Assembly: GCF_025399895.1 (NCBI RefSeq)
Contig: NZ_JAODUA010000017.1
Coordinates: forward strand, 108,786-172,785
Length of the DNA: 64,000 nt
Direction of reading: 5' to 3'
Origin: Streptomyces sp. ASQP_92
Lineage (GTDB): Bacteria; Actinomycetota; Actinomycetes; Streptomycetales; Streptomycetaceae
Below are positions 52,301 through 59,144 of this stretch, in pieces. How positions within the stretch are numbered: the stretch's first letter is position 1; the number at the start of each line of letters is the position of its first letter. Under the pieces are notes generated by a model that searched no databases, had not been told where the DNA came from, and saw only the letters and a list, made by a program, of their open reading frames with translations. The translations under genes and the position numbers were made by a program.

Positions 52301-53506
52301 GAGACGCGGCCGTGGACTGTTGCCGAAGCGTACGCTGCCCTCGCGTTGCACTTTGCCGACTCCGACCAGGATCGGTCGTTGCGTCTCGTATCGAAGGCCG
52401 AGCGGGTACGGACGACGGGGGACGGAGCATCCCACCGCGCTGTGCGCGACAGAGACCCTCACCGCGCTGTGCACACACGAATAGCCGCATTCGCGGCAGC
52501 GCTCGCCCGCGCAGGCCGTATCGAAGAAGCCCAGCAGCTCTTGGACGTGATCGATACGTCCGACATCTGCGCCTGGGGATACGCGGCCGTGTCCGTCGCC
52601 CTTTCGGACAAGGACCCCGACCGGGTGCTGCGATACGCCCAACGCGCGGTAGAGGTGATGCGTTCCTCGGACAGCCCCCCATTCGCACGAGCCAACATAT
52701 CGACGACGATCATTCAGGCCCTGGCTAGGGCAGGAGCGGCACGACATGCCACACAAGCGATCAGTCAACTCGCCGGAGAGGCAGCGACTTTCATCGGTCA
52801 GGGGTATGTCGACCTGGCTCGTGCTCTGGCCGCTGAAGGATTCTGGTCCTACGACCCAGAGGCGGCGCAGAGCCTCGTTGATGCCTTTCTCACCACAGGG
52901 AAGGGGAGCGTGCAAGCTGCGCACCTCCTCGCTGTCACGAAGCCATACGACGAGACGCGCAGCCGCGCTCTCACAGAACGCTTGTGCGAGGAGGTGGCCA
53001 AAAACCGGCAGTACGGCACCGCAGTGCTGCGCTGTCTGCTGTCCGCCACGCTGGATCCTGCTGCCGCCCGGCGAGATCTTGACCGGCTGGCGCTGGAGCC
53101 GGCGGGGGTGGCATACGCACCGTCGGCAACCGCGCTCGCCCTCGCCTGCGCCGCGCTCGGTGACCCCGCGGCCGCTCTCGCCATCGCACTGGGCAGGACA
53201 AGAGAAGAGGAGCGCGCTGAGGTGCTCGGACATCTCGCCGCCCATGCCGCCGGCATCTCGGCCGAGACCCTGGTCCCTTCCCCGTTAAGGGATCCCCTCA
53301 CCTATCAGCGCCCCGTGCTTCGCCTCGCCGCGTTCCTCTTCCCGCCCCCAGGTGGTTCCGATCTTCCCCGCGCCAGAGAGCTTCTTGCCGATGCCTTGAC
53401 CCGGGACGGCTGGCACCATGCCATCCCCGTGCTCGCAGCCATCGATCCCGAAGCGGTCCTCCGGGCGCGGGACGTCCTCTTCACCCACCTGAGGCTCGGC
53501 GGCTGA
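49298..53506 (+). CDS. Trypsin-like protease-STAND NTPase-repeat protein
   Basis: A 1,402-residue conflict-system protein. Residues 10-215 are a trypsin-like protease: His44 (LILTAAHVV), Asp78 (GIDIAVLAV) and Ser176 (GMSGAPVF) form the triad. Residues about 280-480 are a STAND NTPase: Walker A APPWAGKT (Lys294), Walker B LVLVVDGLDED, and RILVTSRTSPG. The rest (about 620-1,400) is alpha-helical repeat (TPR-like) sensor. TTG is the only plausible start. The GGGGG at residue ~515 is a flexible link. A trigger binding the repeats may release protease activity. Confidence 0.9.
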   Translation: MRASAEQGLRPERVAEIIVSLPYGGGRRGTGYLVSPGLILTAAHVVDGGAEIRARFQADQPEEWSTEAAVSWRHQGIDIAVLAVEAGEPVATGAAVPPVPFGRVDQLDAVLTCTTLGFPRFKLRTDGAGSRFRDVEHVRATCAALSNRREGTLDLTIASPPPDDPDPERSPWEGMSGAPVFSNGRLVGVVARHHRGDGPGRLAASRVDHWADGLDAAEQAVLEELLGRELRYSALPAAAPVDAADLVQEIYRAQLADIAPQQLEDRRTELDALVSFCAGPHRYLWLQAPPWAGKTALAAWFARHPPAGVVPVWFFITARYASQSDSKAYTEAVIDQLATIAGREPLRNASAMARDGERRLLLREAAERVAERGGTLVLVVDGLDEDQSLKTSGTSIASLLPERPPPNVRILVTSRTSPGIPGDVGGAHPLRHCRVEKLSAAPAAQHTEYEAKYDLQQALSGDRLQRDLVGLLTAARGALTIDDLRELTKEPAYELRRRLGSAFGRILRLRGGVGGGGGSSADIDGYGYGGHGDEVTLYASSRGYLFAHETLLTAAQDELGPDADMYRERLDIWAESYQHRGWPENTPMYLLQPYGRLLIHLQDIRRATALATDMRRSDRLHAVTGSDAACLAEIVAARDNVRRGEPGDLGTLAALAVAEDLVARRNASLHPTVPEVYARLGRTRQAIGLARSVLRPMDRAWALSLVANVLAEASDPRAVGLAEEAVGLAQAEEPWGAGPYLLKALGQMATVLALVGKETESLHRLHALPAPDSDWAVTTTIRAYVETAVVLRDSSSASGLLRMAEVHAGSITALPDRARALAAVADGWQRAGEPAHAARLYDRVVKLARSRTGDQVDVSGAVADVLRHVRPCEAANAARPALIHADELLCAPQKLTDWREEYGAAHALVATGRVDDARMLAVALEEIAHPAEPERWVDVWPLIAEGYAREGRADEAWAALGAFREVVLPFGVEDHSVARVVGLLAEAGAADRLEPLLPVSAETRPWTVAEAYAALALHFADSDQDRSLRLVSKAERVRTTGDGASHRAVRDRDPHRAVHTRIAAFAAALARAGRIEEAQQLLDVIDTSDICAWGYAAVSVALSDKDPDRVLRYAQRAVEVMRSSDSPPFARANISTTIIQALARAGAARHATQAISQLAGEAATFIGQGYVDLARALAAEGFWSYDPEAAQSLVDAFLTTGKGSVQAAHLLAVTKPYDETRSRALTERLCEEVAKNRQYGTAVLRCLLSATLDPAAARRDLDRLALEPAGVAYAPSATALALACAALGDPAAALAIALGRTREEERAEVLGHLAAHAAGISAETLVPSPLRDPLTYQRPVLRLAAFLFPPPGGSDLPRARELLADALTRDGWHHAIPVLAAIDPEAVLRARDVLFTHLRLGG

Positions 53507-53778
53507 CGGGAAGCCGAAAGACGCGGCCGGAACTTTCACGACCGGCCTCATTCCCCCGTCAGACGGCGGAGTTCGCCGGCTCCCAGATCGCCTCCGCGAC
53601 CACTCCATTGCGGCGTAGTCGGCCCGCCTGAGTACGGAGGAACTCACCCGCACCATTAGGCACTCGGCGCCCGGGATGTACGCGGAGGATAAGCCACGAT
53701 CCGCGGTGGGAGACCGGCACCGCGGCCTAGAACGCGTCGATCCGTTCCGTCGTGGCCCGCCTGCGCAGCGATCGCTTT

Positions 53779-54174
53779 TCAACTCAGCCATCCGGCAATG
53801 GCGTTGGCGAGGGCATCACCGCCGTGCTGAACCACGGTTCCCGCCACCAAGGCGGGAAGTGCCTGGGCGATCCCTCGAAGTACGCCAGCCTGTGCATCGG
53901 GCGCGGCCAGCGAGGTGTCGACGGTGTCCACCATGGCACGCAGGACCGCCGCGTTGGCCAGACCCGCCTCGTTGCGCTCTACGTCGGCACGGAATGAGGT
54001 GAGGAGGTCCCGTACCGCCTCGACGTCGACTGCGACCTGGGCAGACGCGGACTGATATACGTGCGAGATGTTCTGCCCCACGACGTTCTGATTCGGGGCG
54101 TTGTTGTTGCCACCGATGCTGATACCCGAGCCGTGTCCCCGCTCCGGTTCGGGGCGCCGCCGTCCCACCATCAT
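53779..54174 (-). CDS. Small soluble partner with N-terminal NNAP motif
   Basis: A 131-residue protein: residues 17-42 hold an asparagine/glycine-rich motif (GGNNNAPNQNVVGQNI), then a helical domain (AVDVEAVRDLLTSFRADVER..., GVLRGIAQALPALVAGTVVQ). Its start overlaps the membrane gene's stop by one base (TGATG), so the two are made together. The motif is nearly the same as at the C-terminus of the membrane partner. Confidence 0.75.
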   Translation of the reverse strand: MMVGRRRPEPERGHGSGISIGGNNNAPNQNVVGQNISHVYQSASAQVAVDVEAVRDLLTSFRADVERNEAGLANAAVLRAMVDTVDTSLAAPDAQAGVLRGIAQALPALVAGTVVQHGGDALANAIAGWLS

Positions 54175-55883
54175 CACTTGCCTCCCTGATTGCCGTTGCT
54201 CTGGCCGACCCCGCGGATGTCGCTGCCCGCGACGTTCTGAATGGGTGCGTTGTTGTCGCCATACACCTGGATGTTGGTGATGACCGCGGCCACCTGACGC
54301 TCGTACGGGGCGGTGTCTACGCCCAGATCGTCGAGATACTCGGCGACGGTCCGAAAGATGCAGGTCTGCATCAACACGACGTGCCTTTTCGCGTCGTCGC
54401 TCTGGTGCATGTCGGTGACTTCTTCACTGGAGTATCGATCGCGCATGCTGACCGGATCCTTTTCCTCAGCGCGGCCGTCCTCGGTCTGCTCGCCGAGCCC
54501 AAGCCGTGCCACGAAGCGCCACAGCGCGAGGGGGCCAGCAGCAGAGTCCAAGAGCGACTGCGTGACCGCCCAGCCGAGCAGCCGTGTCCCACGCTTGGCG
54601 ACGGGCGCAGCGGTCACCCGCAGGTCGTTGTACAGGGGCGTCATCACGTGTGGACGCACGGTCAGCCGCAGTTCGCCCGCCTCCAGCGCGGCGTGCACGA
54701 ACACACTGACCACAACCTGGCCGTCCCAGCTGACACACTGGGCCCGCAGATACAACCGGTCCGGCACGCTGGATGGTGACCGGCGCCCCCGGCCTCGCAG
54801 GTCCGGCAGCTCCAGCTTCTCCGCGCGAGTTCGCCGCAGCCACAGCGCCGACGGTAGACCCTTCACCTCCGTGACGGAGAAGCCAGGCAGCGGATCAGTG
54901 ATCTCCCGGGCTCCGCGCCCCAGCTCCCGCAGCGCCCCGCCCATCCGCCGCAACAGCTCTGCCTCTCCGAACAACTTGACCGACTCCTCCGGGTCCTTCG
55001 GCTTCAAAGGGATGTCGATGTCGGCGGACCCCCACACGTCGCGGCCGGCTCCCACGAAGTACTCGGGCTCGTTGTACGGCAGCTCCCGCCTCGCCTGTTC
55101 GTCGCCTATCCGCGCCATCCGGCGAGCGCCCTTCGGGGCGGACCATGGCAGCCGATCGGACGACACACCATCCCTGACAAGCCGGGCCAGCGCCACCCGC
55201 GCCGCAAGCCTGTCACCAACACACACCATCGCGGCTCCGACCAGCAGCGCGAACGGCAATACGAGAAGCCCGATCCGCAGAGCGACGACCTCGCCACCGA
55301 CCGGCTCGTACGGAACAACCGCGAGCACCCACGGGATGCACAGCACGAAATACGCCACCCGGGGCGAACTGGCCAGCCGCGACTTTCTTCCCTTGCGCAT
55401 CGCCCGGTACGCGGCCCACCGCATCAAGAGGGCCACCAGGGCGACCACTACCCAGACAATGGCCGCCCGCGATGCCATGTACATCACGAGGGTAGCCAGA
55501 AACAGAACAGCCGAGCGCCGAGCCCACCGACGTCGCCGGGCACGCAGGCTGTGCGCCATCACGGGTACGAGGTCGAATCCGTACGACGGCACAGGCAGCG
55601 GCGGCCCATGCAGCACATGGTCCACCACCCACTGCGCCACAGGCTCGCCCAGCGGCGGACAGTCGTCACTGCCCTCCAGGTAGATGCGTCTGCGAGTGCT
55701 GCGTCGAGGCTTGTTCGGCTTCTTGCCCTTGCCCCGGAACTTGCGCCACCACGCCTTGACCTCCCCGACTCGGTCAGGACGCGCATAGACGGTTTGACAC
55801 AGAAGCCTCGTCACCTCAGAAGAGGTTGGATCCACCTCGCCGGTACGGTCACCGGAGGTCGTGGGGTCAACCTGACTAGGCAT
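54174..55883 (-). CDS. Four-helix membrane protein with C-terminal NNAP motif
   Basis: A 569-residue protein of no known family. Residues about 120-157 and 176-222 form four membrane helices; residues 230-500 are a soluble domain with ELPYNEPEYFVGAGRDVWGS ADIDI. The last 35 residues carry IQVYGDNNAPIQNVAGSDIRG. The motif matches the partner's. An upstream ATG (55,951) and a longer frame to 56,018 are alternatives. The membrane part could be the effector and the soluble partner the switch. Function unknown. Confidence 0.7.
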   Translation of the reverse strand: MPSQVDPTTSGDRTGEVDPTSSEVTRLLCQTVYARPDRVGEVKAWWRKFRGKGKKPNKPRRSTRRRIYLEGSDDCPPLGEPVAQWVVDHVLHGPPLPVPSYGFDLVPVMAHSLRARRRRWARRSAVLFLATLVMYMASRAAIVWVVVALVALLMRWAAYRAMRKGRKSRLASSPRVAYFVLCIPWVLAVVPYEPVGGEVVALRIGLLVLPFALLVGAAMVCVGDRLAARVALARLVRDGVSSDRLPWSAPKGARRMARIGDEQARRELPYNEPEYFVGAGRDVWGSADIDIPLKPKDPEESVKLFGEAELLRRMGGALRELGRGAREITDPLPGFSVTEVKGLPSALWLRRTRAEKLELPDLRGRGRRSPSSVPDRLYLRAQCVSWDGQVVVSVFVHAALEAGELRLTVRPHVMTPLYNDLRVTAAPVAKRGTRLLGWAVTQSLLDSAAGPLALWRFVARLGLGEQTEDGRAEEKDPVSMRDRYSSEEVTDMHQSDDAKRHVVLMQTCIFRTVAEYLDDLGVDTAPYERQVAAVITNIQVYGDNNAPIQNVAGSDIRGVGQSNGNQGGK

Positions 55884-56070
55884 CGCCGGCCCATCGACCA
55901 CCCCGCTTCCGGCCCGGCCCTGAGCCCGCAGTCCCCACCCCAACGCCATGCCGCCCCCGTTCGCCGATACGGCGGGCATCTTCACGGTGAACTTCGAAAT
56001 CCACCAGATCGCAAACACGACAATCCACTCAACCTCAGCTCACGACCTAGGGATTGACCGAATTCCGCGC

Positions 56071-56509
56071 ACCGACGCGGCCGCGCTGATCGTCCCCAGC
56101 CTCGCCGGCTCGCTGCGGGCCGTGCTCGACCAACGCAAACTGCTGGCCACCTGGATCGAGGAACTGCTCGACAAGCACCCTCTTTCGAAGATCCTGATCT
56201 CGATGCCCGGCATCGGGGTCAAGACCCGGCCTCGCTCCGGCGACCAGGAGGTCTGGCTCCTCGATCCGCGGGGAACAGCCCTCGCGGCGCGGCAACAAGC
56301 AGCTGAAACGAGCGTTCTTCCTGTCCGCGTTCGCCGCGCTGTCCGACCCAGCCTCCAGGGCCTACTACGACAAGAAGATCAAGCAGGGCAAGCACCACAC
56401 CCAAGCCCTCCTCTGCCCGGCCAGACGCCGGGCCGACGTCCTGTTCGCGATGCTCCGCGACGGCACCTTCTACGAGTCCAGAACCCCCGTCATCACCCTC
56501 ACCACATGA
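56071..56509 (+). pseudogene. IS110-family transposase remnant
   Basis: The C-terminal Transposase_20-type half survives. In one frame TDAAALIVPSLAGSLRAVLD ... LISMPGIGVKT; then an internal deletion and frameshift; in another frame RRSGSSIRGE, RGNKQLKRAFFLSAFAALSD, RADVLFAMLRDGTFYESRTP to the stop at 56,507. The N-terminal DEDD half is absent. Confidence 0.8.
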
Positions 56510-57146
56510 CCACCCGAAACAGCCTCACATTCGGCACCACGTCCTTGACGAAGGACATAGGTGCGCCGTGAAGCGCGAGTTGTTCGAGTGGCGGTGAAAG
56601 GACGCCACCGCCGTCCTGTCGCAGCAGGGCGGTTGAAGCTGATGACAGCCCGACCCGGGAGGTGCCGGGGAGGGTGGCAAGCGGCCCTGACAAAGCCGGG
56701 ACGTATCAGCACTGCCAGTGACAGTCGCACGCCATCCCCCTTCGCGCCGTCGGTCATCGACAGGTGCAACGGTGGCACAGACAACAGCTGGACCAGCCCG
56801 CTTCCCGGGCAGAGGATGGTGATATCAGGGCCGAGGAAGAGAATCCGATTCGTTCCTGCAGCCTTCGTCCACAAAACCGAACGCCATCGCTGCTCCGACT
56901 CGCTTCCAATACGTTGCGTAGCCCGTTCCGACACCTGAACCGGACTCCTGGCCAGCGGCGCCCCATCCTCCCCAGCAGCGGCAGCTAGGGAGAATCTGGG
57001 GAGAATGAAGCCGCCCTGGGGAGCGCCTGGGGAGAATCGACCCTGCAAATCGACGTCACGGTGAAAGCACCGGAAATCCTCATCTCCGCAGGTCAACACG
57101 TCCCAGATCGAGATTTCCGCAGGTCAGCACCACGAGGGCGACGTCT
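56510..57146. other. 637-base spacer with att-type repeats
   Basis: No gene seen. It contains the right island end repeat and two near-identical 18-base boxes, ATCTCCGCAGGTCAACAC at 57,082-57,099 and ATTTCCGCAGGTCAGCAC at 57,113-57,130, right before the corA copy. These look like integrase arm sites. Confidence 0.6.
56988..57007. repeat. Island end repeat, right copy
   Basis: Identical 20-base GGGAGAATCTGGGGAGAATG. Related CTGGGGAG boxes follow within 30 bases. Confidence 0.8.
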
Positions 57147-57331
57147 TCAAGAAGATCTCGTCATGGGCGGCCATCCTGTTCGCGCCGACCTTGGTCGGGA
57201 CGATCTACGGCATGAACTTCGAGCGAATGCCGGAACTGGGGTGGGCGCTCGGCTATCCGTTCGCGATTCTGCTGATGGCGGTGGTGTGCGTCAGCCTGTA
57301 CTTCGTGTTCAAGCGGCGGGACTGGTTGTAG
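57147..57331 (+). pseudogene. Displaced chromosomal corA 3' end
   Basis: Encodes KKISSWAAILFAPTLVGTIY GMNFERMPELGWALGYPFAI... KRRDWL, the last 61 residues of CorA, with no upstream part. Nearly all codons end in G/C, like the surrounding chromosome. It is the original gene's end left behind after integration. Confidence 0.92.
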
Positions 57332-57494
57332 AAGGGAAGGGCACGGCGTCACGAGTTCGGTTGGCTCCGCAGAGGCGAACGCCCACGGGTCCGCTCCCGA
57401 CTCCCGCGCCATCCGGCTCCGACGGGCGCTGGGGACGCGCGGGCCCGCCACCCCGTCACCGTTGCCCCCGCGAACGCGCGGGTAGCGTGGAGAC

Positions 57495-58367
57495 ATGGAC
57501 GACGTCGGCACCCAGGACGGGCAACCCTCGGCCGAGGACCGGGGCTTCCCCGTGTTCCATGCGGAGCGCTGCGGCGGGCTCGGTGAGTTGGACGGGCGGC
57601 TCACCGGGTGCCGGGCCTGTCCTCGGCTGGTGGCCTGGCGCGAGGAGGTCGCCGCGACGAAGCGGGCCGCCTTCCGGGACTGGGAGTACTGGGGCCGGCC
57701 GGTCCCGGGATTCGGTCCGCATGACGCGCCGCTGGTCGTGGTCGGGCTCGCTCCGGCCGCGCACGGCGGCAACCGGACGGGCCGCATGTTCACCGGTGAC
57801 GCCTCGGGGGACTTCCTTTTCGCGGCCCTGCACGCGGTGGGCCTCGCCTCTCAGCCCACGGCCACCACCGCCGACGACGGCTTGGAGCTGTACGGGGTCA
57901 GGGTGACCTCCCCCGTGCACTGTGCTCCCCCCGAGAACAAGCCGACCCCCGCCGAGCGGGACACGTGCCGGCCGTGGCTGGCGGCCGAGATCGGACTGCT
58001 GAACCCTCGGGCCATCGTCGTCCTGGGGGCCTTCGGCTGGCAGACGCTCCTACCGGTCCTCGCCGACGCGGGCTGGCAACTGCCGCGCCCCCGGCCCCGG
58101 TTCGGCCACAAGACCGTGGTGACGCTGCGCCGCGCCGAGCCCGACGCGGCGCGTCCGGCTGGAGGAGGCGGCCGGGGTGAGGGCCCCGGCCGGGCCGCGG
58201 CCGACGAGCTCCATGTGATCGGCTGCTACCACCCCAGCCAGCGCAACACCTTCACCGGCCGCCTCACCTCTCCGATGCTCGTGGACCTGCTCCATCAGGC
58301 CGCTGACCTGGCGGGCTTGGACGCCCACCCCTCACCCGCACCGCGCTTCGGCACGGACCGGCACTGA
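57495..58367 (+). CDS. Uracil-DNA glycosylase family 5 (UdgB)
   Basis: A 290-residue protein. N-terminal CRACPRLVAWRE starts the Fe-S cluster cysteines, with PVHCAPPENKPTPAERDTC. The active-site motif A is GLAPAAHGGNRTGRMFTGDA and motif B HPSQRNTFTGRLTSPM, both of family 5. It removes uracil and other deaminated bases; family-5 enzymes lack the family-1 polar catalytic residue. A GTGGAGAC ribosome site. Confidence 0.9.
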   Translation: MDDVGTQDGQPSAEDRGFPVFHAERCGGLGELDGRLTGCRACPRLVAWREEVAATKRAAFRDWEYWGRPVPGFGPHDAPLVVVGLAPAAHGGNRTGRMFTGDASGDFLFAALHAVGLASQPTATTADDGLELYGVRVTSPVHCAPPENKPTPAERDTCRPWLAAEIGLLNPRAIVVLGAFGWQTLLPVLADAGWQLPRPRPRFGHKTVVTLRRAEPDAARPAGGGGRGEGPGRAAADELHVIGCYHPSQRNTFTGRLTSPMLVDLLHQAADLAGLDAHPSPAPRFGTDRH

Positions 58368-58449
58368 CCCCGCCCTCACCCTCGCGAGCCCGCCGCCGCA
58401 CGGCCCTCGCGAGCCGACACGGCCCCTCCCCTCCGCCCCCGCACGGCGC

Positions 58450-59124
58450 TCACCCCCGCGCGAGCGCCCCCAACGCCACATTCAACTCAAGGACGTTGAC
58501 CCCCGGCTCGCCCAGGAAGCCCAGGGTTCGGGGGTGGGTGTGCTGGGTGACCAGGGCTTCCACCTCGGTCACGTCCAGGTGGTTCTTCTCGGCTACGCGG
58601 CGGATCTGGAGTTTCGCGTACGCCGGGGAGATCTCGGGGTCCAGGCCCGAGCCGGAGGAGGTGACCGCGTCGGCGGGGACGTCGGACGGGGGCACCGGGT
58701 AGCCGGGGGTCGAGTTGTCCCGGACCACCGCCTCCTTGGCCTGTTCGACCTGGGCGATCAGCTTCTCGTTGTCGGCGGAGAGGTTGGTCGCGCCCGACAC
58801 CAGGAGCTGGTACCCCGTGTTGAGGGTGTTGGTGCCGAGGCCGTGCGAGGGGCGCGGCTGGAACCACCTCAGGTCCGGCAGCGGGGGCTCGTCGGGGTCG
58901 GCCGGGTTCTTCTTCGGGAGGTTGTACGTCTGGCCGATCAGGGCCGAACCCACCACCTTTCCCCCGGACTTGATCGCGGAGCCATTGGCCTTGTCGGGGA
59001 AGGCCAGTTGGGCGACGCCCGTGACCAGTAGGGGGTAGATCACGCCGCATACGAGGGTCAGGACCAGCAGGGCGCGCAGGCCGGCGCCGAGCACCCGTGC
59101 TGTGTTCGCTACCGAGTTGTTCAT
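58450..59124 (-). CDS. kdpC: Potassium-transporting ATPase KdpC subunit
   Basis: A 224-residue protein: one N-terminal helix (ALLVLTLVCGVIYPLLVTGV), then the periplasm-facing domain with SALIGQTYNLPKKNPADPDE, FQPRPSHGLGTNTLNTGYQL, and the conserved DPEISPAYAKLQIRRVA and LGFLGEPGVNVLELN. It holds KdpA and KdpB together. The ATG start lies 20 bases after kdpB's stop; a TTG at 59,148 overlapping the stop is an alternative. Confidence 0.93.
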   Translation of the reverse strand: MNNSVANTARVLGAGLRALLVLTLVCGVIYPLLVTGVAQLAFPDKANGSAIKSGGKVVGSALIGQTYNLPKKNPADPDEPPLPDLRWFQPRPSHGLGTNTLNTGYQLLVSGATNLSADNEKLIAQVEQAKEAVVRDNSTPGYPVPPSDVPADAVTSSGSGLDPEISPAYAKLQIRRVAEKNHLDVTEVEALVTQHTHPRTLGFLGEPGVNVLELNVALGALARG

Positions 59125-59144
59125 GAGGAGCTGCACCTTTCCGC

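Larger units (their letters stand above)
43137..57159. mobile_element. Genomic island in the corA 3' end
   Basis: The ends are fixed by a duplicated C-terminal part of corA (43,137-43,321 and 57,147-57,331), with an identical 13-bp TCAAGAAGATCTC at the start of each copy, the probable att core. Inside each end is a 20-bp direct repeat. The cargo is foreign-looking. No integrase gene is found, only an IS110 fragment, so the island is probably immobile now. Confidence 0.8.

Noticed and set aside
53285..53791. 168-codon minus-strand frame opposite the end of the STAND gene
   Set aside because: No ribosome site and Arg/Ser-rich antisense composition; the spacer part has no codon bias.
56561..57099. 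Integrase remnant at the right island end
   Set aside because: Both strands were read; no recombinase motifs (R, HxxR, Y) were found.
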